Source: Streptomyces sp. ATexAB-D23 (lineage in GTDB: Bacteria; Actinomycetota; Actinomycetes; Streptomycetales; Streptomycetaceae). Taken from it: a DNA stretch of 64,000 nucleotides. This document shows positions 25,953 through 33,637 of the stretch, in pieces. Position 1 is the stretch's first letter, and each line of letters starts with the position of its first letter. Below the pieces are notes generated by a model that saw nothing but the letters and a program-made list of their open reading frames with translations, did no database searches and was not told where the DNA came from. The stretch spans positions 149,369-213,368 of the forward strand of contig NZ_KB892068.1 of NCBI RefSeq assembly GCF_000373645.1. Reading direction: 5' to 3'. Position numbers and translations under genes: made by a program.

Positions 25953-27266
25953 ATGAGCTCCAGCAGCGAAGCCGCCATCCCACAGAAGCGGTGGTGGAAC
26001 GGCCTCTTCCAGGGCCTCCAGAAGATGGGGCGCAGCCTTCAGCTCCCGATCGCCGTACTGCCGGCGGCCGGTATTCTCAACCGGCTCGGCCAGCCGGACG
26101 TCTTCGGCGACGACGGCCTCGGCTGGACCAATGTGGCCAAGGTGTTCGCGGCGGCGGGCGGTGCGCTGCTGGACTCGGGGCTCGGGCTCCCGCTGCTGTT
26201 CTGCGTCGGTGTGGCGATCGGGATGGCGCGGAAGGCGGACGGTTCGACGGCGCTCGCCGCCGTGACGGGCTTCCTTGTGTACTACGCGGTGCTGCACGCG
26301 TTCCCGGTGGACTGCGACGAGGGGTCGACGTTCGTCTCGGGCGGTGTCTGGTTCGGTACGTGTGTCGCGGGCGACGCGACGGTGACTCCGGCGGCGTATC
26401 AGAACCCGGGGGTGTTCGGCGGGATCGTGATGGGTCTGATGGCGGCCTGGTTCTGGCGGCGGTTCCACCGGGTGAAGCTGGTGGACTGGCTGGGCTTCTT
26501 CAACGGCCGCCGGCTCGTCCCGATCATCATGGCGTTCGTCGGTCTGCTCTTCGCCGCGCTGTGCGCCTGGCTGTGGCAGCCGATCGGTGACGGTCTGATC
26601 AGCTTCTCGAAGTGGCTGGTGGACCTGAACTGGCTGGGGTCGGGCATCTTCGGCATCGCCAACCGCGCGCTGCTGGTCATCGGCATGCACCAGTTCCTGA
26701 ACACGTTCGTCTGGTTCCAGTTCGGTGACTTCACGAAGCCGGACGGGACGGTCGTGCACGGTGACATCAACCGGTTCCTGGCGGGTGACCCGACGGCCGG
26801 TCAGTTCACGACGGGCTTCTTCCCGATCATGATGTTCGCGCTGCCGGCGGCGGCGCTGGCGATCTACCACTGCGCGAAGCCGCACCGGCGCAAGGCGGTG
26901 GCGGGCATGATGGTCTCGGTCGGTCTGACGTCGTTCGTGACGGGAATCACGGAGCCGATCGAGTACTCGTTCCTCTTCGTCGCGCCCATTCTGTACGCGA
27001 TCCACGCGGTGCTGACCGGTGTGTCGATGGCGGTGTCCTGGGCGCTCGGCGTAAAGGACGGTTTCAGCTTCTCGGCGGGCCTGATCGACTACGTCATCAA
27101 CTGGAGTCTGGCGACGAAACCCTGGCTGATCATCCCGATCGGGCTGGCGTTCGCCGTCGTGTATTACGTGATCTTCCGCTTCGCGATCACCAGGTTCAAC
27201 CTCCAGACACCGGGCCGCGAGCCCGAGGAGGTCGAGGAGGAGATCGAGCAGAACCTCACGAAGTAG
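25953..27266 (+). CDS. PTS EIIC permease, GlcNAc/glucose family (first copy)
   Basis: The 437-residue membrane protein matches the EIIC domain: FQGLQKMGRSLQLPIAVLPA, KADGSTALAAVTGFLVYYAV, WLGFFNGRRLVPIIMAFVGL, IGMHQFLNTFVWFQFGDF and TSFVTGITEPIEYSFLFVAP carry the usual sugar-site residues (His in GMHQ, Glu in TEPIE). An extra stretch with two Cys (DCDEGSTF...GTCVAGD) is absent from the second copy. GGGAGGA precedes the ATG. A dre site and terminator bracket it as its own transcript. It resembles the less studied EIIC beside nagE2 in S. coelicolor; the sugar may differ. Confidence 0.92.
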   Translation: MSSSSEAAIPQKRWWNGLFQGLQKMGRSLQLPIAVLPAAGILNRLGQPDVFGDDGLGWTNVAKVFAAAGGALLDSGLGLPLLFCVGVAIGMARKADGSTALAAVTGFLVYYAVLHAFPVDCDEGSTFVSGGVWFGTCVAGDATVTPAAYQNPGVFGGIVMGLMAAWFWRRFHRVKLVDWLGFFNGRRLVPIIMAFVGLLFAALCAWLWQPIGDGLISFSKWLVDLNWLGSGIFGIANRALLVIGMHQFLNTFVWFQFGDFTKPDGTVVHGDINRFLAGDPTAGQFTTGFFPIMMFALPAAALAIYHCAKPHRRKAVAGMMVSVGLTSFVTGITEPIEYSFLFVAPILYAIHAVLTGVSMAVSWALGVKDGFSFSAGLIDYVINWSLATKPWLIIPIGLAFAVVYYVIFRFAITRFNLQTPGREPEEVEEEIEQNLTK

Positions 27267-27297
27267 CTGGTCAAAGGGGTCGCCAACCCCTCAGGAA

Positions 27298-27330
27298 AGG
27301 CCCCCGGACCTTGTGGTCCGGGGGCCTTTC
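27298..27330 (+). terminator. terminator after the first EIIC gene
   Basis: AGGCCCCCGGACC and GGTCCGGGGGCCT form a perfect 13-bp stem with a TTGT loop, followed by TTTC. It isolates the two EIIC transcription units. Confidence 0.9.
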
Positions 27331-27411
27331 GCGTGTCACGGTCCGTACGCGGTAGCTGCTGCGAAGTAGTCGGAAATCGCAGGTTCCTTATCTAACCCTC
27401 ACCGTGCTACA

Positions 27412-27444
27412 ACTGGTCTACACCACTCAGTGGTCCAGACCACG
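27412..27444. promoter_or_regulatory. two adjacent dre sites before nagE2
   Basis: ACTGGTCTACACCACT (27412-27427) and AGTGGTCCAGACCACG (27429-27444) are separated by a single base. Both fit the DasR palindrome, so the second EIIC gene has a double site while the first has one. The start codon is 83 bp downstream. Confidence 0.93.
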
Positions 27445-27527
27445 TGGCGTCCCCGCGTCACGTTCCCGAGTCGCCGCCCACCCAAACCCCCTGTCCCCGG
27501 CGGCGCCTTGCTTACTGGAGGAAGTTG

Positions 27528-28778
27528 ATGAGTACGGCCACCGCTTCGGCGGCCCCCGCGAAGAAGCGGAGCTCCGGCCTGTTCCAGGGCCTGCAGAAGG
27601 TGGGGCGCAGCCTTCAGCTGCCGATCGCTGTGCTGCCCGCCGCCGGAATCATGGTGCGGCTCGGCCAGGACGACATCTTCGGCAAGGACGGTCTCGGCTG
27701 GGACAAGGTCGCCGCCGTCTTCAACAACGCGGGCGATGCCATCACCGGCAGCCTCCCGATCCTGTTCTGCATAGGCGTGGCCATCGGCTTCGCCAAGAAG
27801 GCCGATGGCTCGACGGCGCTCGCCGCGCTCGTCGGTTTCCTCGTCTACAGCAAGGTCCTGGAAGCCTTCCCGGTCACCGAAGTGGTGGTCCAGAAGGGCG
27901 AGGACGTCGCGGCTACCTACAACGATCCCGGTGTCCTCGGCGGCATCATCATGGGTCTGCTCGCCGCCATCCTGTGGCAGCGGTTCCACCGCACCAAGCT
28001 CGTCGACTGGCTCGGCTTCTTCAACGGCCGCCGCCTGGTCCCGATCATCATGGCCTTCGTCGGCATCGTCGTCGGTGTCTTCTTCGGTCTGGTCTGGGAG
28101 CCGATCGGCAACGGCATCTCCAACTTCGGTGAGTGGATGACCGGCCTCGGTGCCGGCGGCGCCGCCCTGTTCGGTGGCGTCAACCGCGGTCTGATCCCGA
28201 TCGGCATGCACCAGTTCGTGAACACCGTCGCCTGGTTCCAGCTCGGTGACTTCACCAACTCCGCCGGCGAGGTCATCCACGGCGACATCCCGCGCTTCCT
28301 GAACGGTGACCCGGCCGCCGGTATGTTCCAGTCCGGCTTCTTCCCGATCATGATGTTCGGCCTGCCGGCCGCCGCGATCGCCATCGCGCACTGCGCCCGC
28401 CCCGAGCGCCGCAAGGCCGTGATGGGCATGATGGTCTCGCTCGCGCTGACCTCGTTCGTCACCGGTGTGACCGAGCCGATCGAGTTCTCGTTCATGTTCA
28501 TCGCGCCGATCCTGTACGTCCTGCACGCGGTGCTGACCGCCGCGTCGATGGCCATCACCTGGGGCCTCGGTGTGCACGCCGGCTTCAACTTCTCGGCCGG
28601 CTTCATCGACTACGCGCTGAACTGGACCCACGCCACCAAGCCGTGGATGATCATCCCGATCGGCCTGGTCTTCGCGGTGATCTACTACGTGACCTTCCGC
28701 TTCGCGATCATCAAGTTCAACCTCACCACCCCGGGCCGTGAGCCCGAGGAGGAGATCGAGGACCTGACCAAGGCGTAA
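27528..28778 (+). CDS. nagE2: PTS EIIC permease for N-acetylglucosamine
   Basis: The 416-residue EIIC is about two-thirds identical by eye to the previous gene and shares all core motifs: SSGLFQGLQKVGRSLQLPIA, KADGSTALAALVGFLVYSKV, IGMHQFVNTVAWFQLGDF and TSFVTGVTEPIEFSFMFIAP. It lacks the Cys-containing insertion of the first copy. GGAGGA lies 6 nt before the ATG. By position and sequence it corresponds to S. coelicolor NagE2, the main GlcNAc permease, working with NagF (EIIB) and a general EIIA encoded elsewhere. The double dre site predicts strong DasR control. Confidence 0.93.
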   Translation: MSTATASAAPAKKRSSGLFQGLQKVGRSLQLPIAVLPAAGIMVRLGQDDIFGKDGLGWDKVAAVFNNAGDAITGSLPILFCIGVAIGFAKKADGSTALAALVGFLVYSKVLEAFPVTEVVVQKGEDVAATYNDPGVLGGIIMGLLAAILWQRFHRTKLVDWLGFFNGRRLVPIIMAFVGIVVGVFFGLVWEPIGNGISNFGEWMTGLGAGGAALFGGVNRGLIPIGMHQFVNTVAWFQLGDFTNSAGEVIHGDIPRFLNGDPAAGMFQSGFFPIMMFGLPAAAIAIAHCARPERRKAVMGMMVSLALTSFVTGVTEPIEFSFMFIAPILYVLHAVLTAASMAITWGLGVHAGFNFSAGFIDYALNWTHATKPWMIIPIGLVFAVIYYVTFRFAIIKFNLTTPGREPEEEIEDLTKA

Positions 28779-28800
28779 GCACCGGTCGGCACCCTCGTAC

Positions 28801-28847
28801 ACGGCGAAGCCCCTCACCTTCCGGGGAAGGTGAGGGGCTTCGCCGTG
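28801..28847. terminator. long hairpin between nagE2 and the convergent hydrolase gene
   Basis: ACGGCGAAGCCCCTCACCTT and its reverse complement form a near-perfect stem of about 22 bp with a tiny loop. There is no T-run, but its place between convergent stops fits a bidirectional terminator. Confidence 0.85.
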
Positions 28848-28861
28848 TCCGCGTCGAACTC

Positions 28862-29614
28862 TCAGACCTCGTAGACCGCGCCGGGCGCGGCGAGCTCGGT
28901 CGGCCCGGTGAACATCTCGCGGGCGTCGGCGAGGTTGCGCTCCGCGTCGGTCCACGGCGGGATGTGGGTGAGCACCAGCCGCCCCACTCCGGCCCGCTCG
29001 GCCAGCTCGCCGGCCTCCCGGCCGTTGAGATGGAGGTCCGGGATGTCCTCCTTGCCGTGCACGAACGACGCCTCGCAGAGGAAGAGATCCGTGCCCTCGG
29101 CCAGCTCGTCCAGCGCCTCGCAGGTGCCGGTGTCCCCGGAGTACGTGAGCGAGGAGCCGCCGTGCTCGATGCGGATGCCGTACGTGTCCACGGGGTGGCA
29201 GAGCTTCTCCGTACGCACCGCGAAGGGGCCGATGTCGAACGAGCCCGGCTTCAGGGTGTGGAAGTCGAAGACCTCGCCCATCGCGTGGTCGGACGGGGTG
29301 TCGGCGTGGGCGGTGGTGAGCCGCTGTTCCGTGCCGTCGGGGCCGTAGACCGGGATGCGGGCGGGGCGGTCGCCGCCGTGGGGGTAGTAGCGGACGACGA
29401 AGTACGCGCACATGTCGATGCAGTGATCGGCGTGCAGGTGGCTGAGGAAGATGGCGTCGAGGTCGTACAGACCGATGTAACGCTGCAACTCGCCGAGGGC
29501 TCCGTTGCCCATGTCGAGGAGCAGCCTGAAGCCGTCGGCCTCTACGAGGTAGCTCGAGCATGCCGATCCCGCGGAGGGGAACGAGCCGGAGCAGCCGACG
29601 ACGGTGAGCTTCAT
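28862..29614 (-). CDS. metallo-beta-lactamase-fold hydrolase
   Basis: The 250-residue protein has the MBL zinc motif HLHADH at residues 59-64 (within SHLHADHCID), a later SGDTG with metal-binding Asp, and LVLTHIPPW. The N-terminus MKLTVVGCSGSFPSAGSACS is typical of RNase Z/cyclic-phosphodiesterase-like members, yet the specific reaction is unknown. GGAGG lies 10 nt before the ATG. In S. coelicolor the same family gene sits between nagE2 and cysM as I recall. Confidence 0.9.
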   Translation of the reverse strand: MKLTVVGCSGSFPSAGSACSSYLVEADGFRLLLDMGNGALGELQRYIGLYDLDAIFLSHLHADHCIDMCAYFVVRYYPHGGDRPARIPVYGPDGTEQRLTTAHADTPSDHAMGEVFDFHTLKPGSFDIGPFAVRTEKLCHPVDTYGIRIEHGGSSLTYSGDTGTCEALDELAEGTDLFLCEASFVHGKEDIPDLHLNGREAGELAERAGVGRLVLTHIPPWTDAERNLADAREMFTGPTELAAPGAVYEV

Positions 29615-29834
29615 GGAGCGTGAACCTCCGAGACGTGGGAACGGGGAGGGTTCGTGCGGTGCGGTTCTTGCGGGGCGATGCGGTTTGTTGAGCGTAAGGC
29701 GCGAAAGAGCTGGTCGCTCCTTCGGGGAGTGCCGTTGTGGGGGAACTCACCTGTGGTGTCACCGGTTCGGGTGGCGGGGGGGTGGGGTGCGTCTGCGGCG
29801 GGCACGTCCCCTTGCCCGCCCTTCCCGAAACGGC

Positions 29835-29879
29835 GGACGCCGGGGACCCGGACCGATGTGGTCCCGGTCCCCGGCGTCC
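29835..29879 (-). terminator. large hairpin after cysM
   Basis: GGACGCCGGGGACC and GGTCCCCGGCGTCC, extended by inner GGACC/GGTCC pairing, form a stem of about 19 bp starting 26 nt past the cysM stop. The rest of the 290-bp gap before the hydrolase start shows no gene; it should hold the hydrolase promoter. Confidence 0.85.
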
Positions 29880-29904
29880 GGGGTGAACGACGTGCGCGAG
29901 CGCG

Positions 29905-30855
29905 CTACGCCCAGAGCTGCCCCTGCAAGGTGGCGATCGCCGCCTCCGTCGTCGGTGCGGTGTACACGCCTGTCGACAGGTACTTCCAGCCTCCGTCCGC
30001 GACGACGAAGACGATGTCCGCGCTCTCGCCGGCCTTGACGGCCTTGTTGCCGACGCCGATCGCGGCGTGCAGTGCCGCCCCTGTGGAGACGCCCGCGAAG
30101 ATGCCCTCCTGCTGGAGGAGTTCGCGGGTGCGGGTGACGGCGTCGGCGGAGCCGACGGAGTAGCGGGTGGTGAGGACCGAGGCGTCGTAGAGCTCGGGGA
30201 CGAAGCCCTCGTCCAGGTTGCGCAGGCCGTAGACGAGGTCGTCGTAGCGCGGCTCGGCGGCGACGATCTTGACGTCCTCGACGTGTTCGCGCAGGTAGCG
30301 GCCGACGCCCATGAGGGTGCCGGTGGTGCCGAGGCCCGCGACGAAGTGGGTGATGGAGGGGAGGTCGGCGAGGATCTCCGGCCCGGTCGTGGCGTAGTGG
30401 GCGCCCGCGTTGTCCGGGTTGCCGTACTGGTAGAGCATCACCCAGTCCGGGTGCTCGGCCGACAGTTCCTTCGCGACGCGGACGGCGGTGTTGGAGCCGC
30501 CCGCGGCCGGCGAGGAGATGATCTCGGCGCCCCACATGGCGAGCAGGTCGCGCCGCTCCTGGGAGGTGTTCTCCGGCATCACGCACACGATGCGGTAGCC
30601 CTTGAGCCTGGCCGCCATGGCGAGCGAGATGCCGGTGTTGCCGCTGGTGGGTTCGAGGATGGTGCAGCCGGGGGTGAGCCGGCCGTCCTTCTCCGCCTGC
30701 TCGACCATGTGGAGCGCGGGGCGGTCCTTGATCGAGCCGGTGGGGTTGCGGTCCTCCAGCTTGGCCCAGATGCGGACGTCGTCCGACGGTGACAGCCGCG
30801 GCAGGCGGACGAGCGGGGTGTTGCCCACTGCGGCGAGCGGGCTGTCGAAGCGCAT
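29905..30855 (-). CDS. cysM: O-phosphoserine/O-acetylserine sulfhydrylase using CysO thiocarboxylate
   Basis: The 316-residue PLP enzyme has the Schiff-base Lys43 in NPTGSIKDRP, phosphate-binding TSGNTG, and GLGTTGTLMGVGRYL. The C-terminal QGQLWA tail resembles the mobile tail of mycobacterial CysM, which uses O-phosphoserine and takes sulfur from CysO thiocarboxylate. The ATG shares its A with the TGA of cysO (TGATG), so carrier and enzyme are co-translated. A strong hairpin follows. The gene context (mec, leader peptide, cysO) fixes the pathway. Confidence 0.95.
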   Translation of the reverse strand: MRFDSPLAAVGNTPLVRLPRLSPSDDVRIWAKLEDRNPTGSIKDRPALHMVEQAEKDGRLTPGCTILEPTSGNTGISLAMAARLKGYRIVCVMPENTSQERRDLLAMWGAEIISSPAAGGSNTAVRVAKELSAEHPDWVMLYQYGNPDNAGAHYATTGPEILADLPSITHFVAGLGTTGTLMGVGRYLREHVEDVKIVAAEPRYDDLVYGLRNLDEGFVPELYDASVLTTRYSVGSADAVTRTRELLQQEGIFAGVSTGAALHAAIGVGNKAVKAGESADIVFVVADGGWKYLSTGVYTAPTTEAAIATLQGQLWA

Positions 30856-31133
30856 CAGTTCATGCCGCCGGCGACGGCCGGGAGGATGGTGATGCTGTCG
30901 CCGTCGTTGAGCTTGGTGGAGATGCCGTCGAGGAAGCGGACGTCCTCGTCGTTGAGGTAGACGTTGACGAAGCGGCGCAGCTGCTCGCCGTCGACGATGC
31001 GCTCACGGATGCCGGTGTGGCGGCTCTCCAGGTCCGTGAAGAGGTCGGCGAGGGTGTCCCCGTTGCCCTCGACGGCCTTGGCGCCGTCGGTGTAGGTGCG
31101 GAGGATGGTCGGGATGCGGACCTCGATGGCCAT
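30855..31133 (-). CDS. cysO: sulfur-carrier protein CysO (ubiquitin-like, MoaD/ThiS fold)
   Basis: The 92-residue protein fits the ubiquitin-like sulfur carrier that ferries sulfide as a C-terminal thiocarboxylate to CysM. It shows IPTILRTYTDGAKAV, LRRFVNVYLNDEDVRFLDG and ITILPAVAGG. Unlike the mycobacterial form recalled to end in Gly-Gly, this one continues with Met-Asn (AVAGGMN-stop), so the tail must be clipped before activation. Mec, a JAMM peptidase encoded upstream, is the candidate. The ATG and its place upstream of cysM are clear. Confidence 0.95.
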   Translation of the reverse strand: MAIEVRIPTILRTYTDGAKAVEGNGDTLADLFTDLESRHTGIRERIVDGEQLRRFVNVYLNDEDVRFLDGISTKLNDGDSITILPAVAGGMN

Positions 31134-31251
31134 GGCGTGGGCTCCTGTCGAAGCGGAGTGGTGGCGGTGGGCGTGGGGCGCGCGGCTCTGCCCCCGCGCG
31201 GGGGTCGGTGCGTGGTGTGTGGCGCCCGGCCGGGCGGCGCCGGGACCGGGC

Positions 31252-31377
31252 TCAGGCCTCGCGGCCGGCTGACCGGTGGTTCGTACAGATGGCGCTGGAG
31301 AGGCGGCACAGGTCGACGTGCAGGCGCGCCACGAGCAGCGTGCCCGGCGTCTTGTCACTCACGTCATGGGGAACCAT
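31252..31377 (-). CDS. cysteine-type leader peptide (41 aa) between mec and cysO
   Basis: The 41-residue frame contains VARLHVDLCRLSSAICT. Short peptides with RLHVDLCRLxSA and isolated Cys codons are found upstream of sulfur genes in Streptomyces and are labelled putative leader peptides. Cys codons TGC and TGT lie at residues 28 and 35, late in the frame, as expected for ribosome-stalling sensors. The next 118 nt before cysO contain GC-rich inverted repeats (GGCGCC...GGCGCC, CCCCGCGCGGGG) that could act as the switch. TACGAT lies 6 nt before the ATG and there is no ribosome site, so it may be leaderless. The control mechanism is inferred. Confidence 0.75.
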   Translation of the reverse strand: MVPHDVSDKTPGTLLVARLHVDLCRLSSAICTNHRSAGREA

Positions 31378-31383
31378 GCGGTC

Positions 31384-31389
31384 ATCGTA
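31384..31389 (-). promoter_or_regulatory. -10-like hexamer before the leader peptide
   Basis: TACGAT on the minus strand ends 6 nt before the leader ATG. This would place the transcript start at or near the start codon and give cysO-cysM a promoter independent of mec. Confidence 0.45.
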
Positions 31390-31510
31390 TCGATTCCCGG
31401 TCGGGGATTCGGAGTGTGATCTCACCTGGTGGATGTTCGGTGTTCGCTGGGTGGACAGGGCCGGGGTGCGGCGGCCCTGTCCGGGCCCTGCGGAGGCGGT
31501 GCGGGCGGGG

Positions 31511-31942
31511 TCAGGCGGCCGGGTACGCCTCGACGACGTGGACTTCCTCCTCGGTGATCTCGCCGTCCAGGATGCGGTACGAGCGGAACTGGAAGGGGCC
31601 CGCGTCGTCGGCGTCCGCGGTGGAGACGAGGACGTAGTGCGCGCCGGGCTCGTTGGCGTAGGTGACATCGGTGCGCGAGGGGTAGGCCTCGGTCGCGGTG
31701 TGCGAGTGGTAGACGATCACGGGCTCCTCGTCGCGGTCGTCCATGTCGCGGTAGAGCTTGAGGAGGTCCGCCGAGTCGAACTCGTAGAACGTGGGCGAGC
31801 GGGCCGCGTTCAGCATGGGGATGAAGCGTTCGGGGCGGCCGGAGCCGACGGGCCCGGCGACGACGCCGCAGGCCTCGTCGGGGTGGTCGGCGCGGGAGTG
31901 CGCCACGATCTGGTCGTAGAGCGTCTGGGTGATGGTCAGCAT
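31511..31942 (-). CDS. mec: JAMM metallopeptidase of the CysO pathway (Mec+)
   Basis: The 143-residue M67-family zinc peptidase has a complete JAMM site: Glu23 in DEACGVVAG, then HSH at residues 79-81, Ser89 and Asp92 with exact HxHx7SxxD spacing in VYHSHTATEAYPSRTD. In the cysO pathway this enzyme cuts the CysO-cysteine peptide bond to free cysteine. Here it may also remove the two extra residues of CysO. The second ATG was chosen because TATCCT lies 7 nt upstream and family members start here. It is the first gene of the cysteine cluster. Confidence 0.94.
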   Translation of the reverse strand: MLTITQTLYDQIVAHSRADHPDEACGVVAGPVGSGRPERFIPMLNAARSPTFYEFDSADLLKLYRDMDDRDEEPVIVYHSHTATEAYPSRTDVTYANEPGAHYVLVSTADADDAGPFQFRSYRILDGEITEEEVHVVEAYPAA

Positions 31943-31949
31943 GGCGCCC

Positions 31950-31955
31950 AGGATA
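31950..31955 (-). promoter_or_regulatory. -10-like hexamer of mec (leaderless start)
   Basis: TATCCT on the minus strand ends 7 nt before the mec ATG, and no Shine-Dalgarno sequence is present. A small inverted repeat GTACC...GGTAC (31973-31989) overlaps the -35 area. Confidence 0.4.
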
Positions 31956-32033
31956 GGACGACGGGCCACGGTGTACCGAGGGGTGGTACGCGGGGGTCCG
32001 TATCATGGGAACGCCCTGGTGGGGGCGGGTCGC

Positions 32034-33473
32034 TCAGCGGCGGACGAATGCCTTGCCCTGCGGGTCGCGGGACTTCAGGACGAGGTAGGAGACGCCGAGG
32101 ATCAGCGCCCAGAGCGGGGCGCAGTACAGCGAGATCCTGGTGTCCTCGTCGATGGCCATCATGACGATGACCAGGGCGATGAACGCCAGGGCGTAGACGC
32201 TGGTGTACGGGGCTCCGGGGGCCCGGAAGGCGGACTGCGCAAGGACTCCGCGGTCGGCGAGGCGGCGGTAGCGGAGCTGGCTGATGAGGATCATGATCCA
32301 GGCCCACATGCCGGAGATCGTGGCGAAGGAGACGACGTAGGTGAAGGCCTCACCGGGCCACTGGTAGTTGATCCAGACGCCGACGAGCATGAGGGCGGCG
32401 GAGAAGGTGGTGCCGATGAGCGGGGTGCCGCCGCGGGTGAGCCGGGTGAAGAGCGCCGGTCCCTGGCCGTTGAGCGCGAGGTCGCGGAGCATGCGGCCGG
32501 TGGAGTACATGCCGGAGTTGCAGGAGGAGAGCGCGGCGGTCAGGACGACGAAGTTGACGATGCCCGCGCCGATGCCGAGGCCCATCTTCTCGAAGGCTTG
32601 GACGAACGGGGAGACGCCGTCGGAGAACTCGGTCCAGGGCACCACGGCGAGGATCATGACGAGCGCGCCGACGTAGAAGACGGCGATGCGCCAGGGCACG
32701 GTGTTGATGGCCTTGGGCAGGACGGTCCGGGGGTCCTTGGACTCGCCGGCGGTGACGCCGACGAGTTCGACGGCGAGGAAGGCGAACATCACGATCTGCA
32801 GCGTCATCAGGGTGCCCTTGATGCCGTGCGGGAAGAAGCCGCCGGCGGACCACAGGTGGGTGACGCTCGCGGTGTCCCCGGCGTCGGAGAAGCCGAGGGT
32901 GAGGATTCCGGCGCAGATGAGGATCATGCCGACGATGGCGGTGACCTTGACCATCGAAAACCAGAACTCCAGTTCTCCGAAGACTTTGACGGAGATGAGG
33001 TTCACGGCGTAGAGGATGACGGTGAAGAGGAGGGCCGACACCCATTGCGGAATGGTGAACCAGAAGGTCATGTACTGGGCGGCGGCGGTGACTTCGGTGA
33101 TTCCGGTGACGACCCAGAACAGCCAGTACGTCCAGCCGGTGACGAATCCGGCGAAGGGGCCGATGAATTCGCGGGCGTACTCCGAGAAGGAGCCGGACAC
33201 CGGGCGGTACATGAGGAGTTCGCCCAGTGCCCGCATGATGAAGAAGATGACCAGGCCGGCGACGGCGTAGGCCAGGACGAGGCTGGGTCCGGCCTTGGCG
33301 ATGGCCTTGCCGGCGCCGAGGAAGAGGCCGGTGCCGATGGCCCCGCCGATCGCGATCATCTGGATCTGGCGGGCGCCGAGGGCTCTTCGGTATCCCTCGG
33401 CGGAGGTGGCGGTATCCGCGACCGCGGCGTGCGGGCCGTCGGGCTCCTTGTCGTCGATCTGCGCCGATGTCAT
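32034..33473 (-). CDS. amino-acid permease (APC superfamily, CycA/AnsP-like)
   Basis: The 479-residue, 12-helix permease belongs to the amino-acid transporter family that includes D-Ala/D-Ser/Gly and aromatic permeases. Markers are LGARQIQMIAIGGAIGTGLF in helix 1, ALGELLMYRPVSGSFSEYAR, and VELVGVTAGESKDPRTVLPK. The start MTSAQIDD has AGAAAGG upstream. The exact amino acid cannot be assigned; the helix-1 motif is closest to CycA. A palindrome lies 81 bp upstream and may be its operator. The gene stands alone. Confidence 0.9.
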   Translation of the reverse strand: MTSAQIDDKEPDGPHAAVADTATSAEGYRRALGARQIQMIAIGGAIGTGLFLGAGKAIAKAGPSLVLAYAVAGLVIFFIMRALGELLMYRPVSGSFSEYAREFIGPFAGFVTGWTYWLFWVVTGITEVTAAAQYMTFWFTIPQWVSALLFTVILYAVNLISVKVFGELEFWFSMVKVTAIVGMILICAGILTLGFSDAGDTASVTHLWSAGGFFPHGIKGTLMTLQIVMFAFLAVELVGVTAGESKDPRTVLPKAINTVPWRIAVFYVGALVMILAVVPWTEFSDGVSPFVQAFEKMGLGIGAGIVNFVVLTAALSSCNSGMYSTGRMLRDLALNGQGPALFTRLTRGGTPLIGTTFSAALMLVGVWINYQWPGEAFTYVVSFATISGMWAWIMILISQLRYRRLADRGVLAQSAFRAPGAPYTSVYALAFIALVIVMMAIDEDTRISLYCAPLWALILGVSYLVLKSRDPQGKAFVRR

Positions 33474-33553
33474 GTGGCTGCGCCTTTCTCCACGCCGGTC
33501 CGCGCCTTTCGGCCGCGGACCGGGTCGGGCACAACGACGGTCCGGCGGACGTT

Positions 33554-33571
33554 TTGTGGCGGACACCACAA
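33554..33571. promoter_or_regulatory. palindrome upstream of the amino-acid permease
   Basis: TTGTGG and CCACAA form perfect arms around CGGACA. Two copies of GGCGGAC (33544-33550 and 33558-33564) overlap it. The site is 81 bp before the permease start and is a candidate operator of an unknown regulator. Confidence 0.5.
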
Positions 33572-33637
33572 GTAAAGGCGGGCGGGGCGGTTCGGGCGCC
33601 GCGGGAAAGGCCGTTCAGGTGACGCGGGCGCGCCCGG

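Noticed and set aside
28801..28847. Small structured RNA gene
   Set aside because: A single long hairpin between convergent genes is better explained as a terminator.
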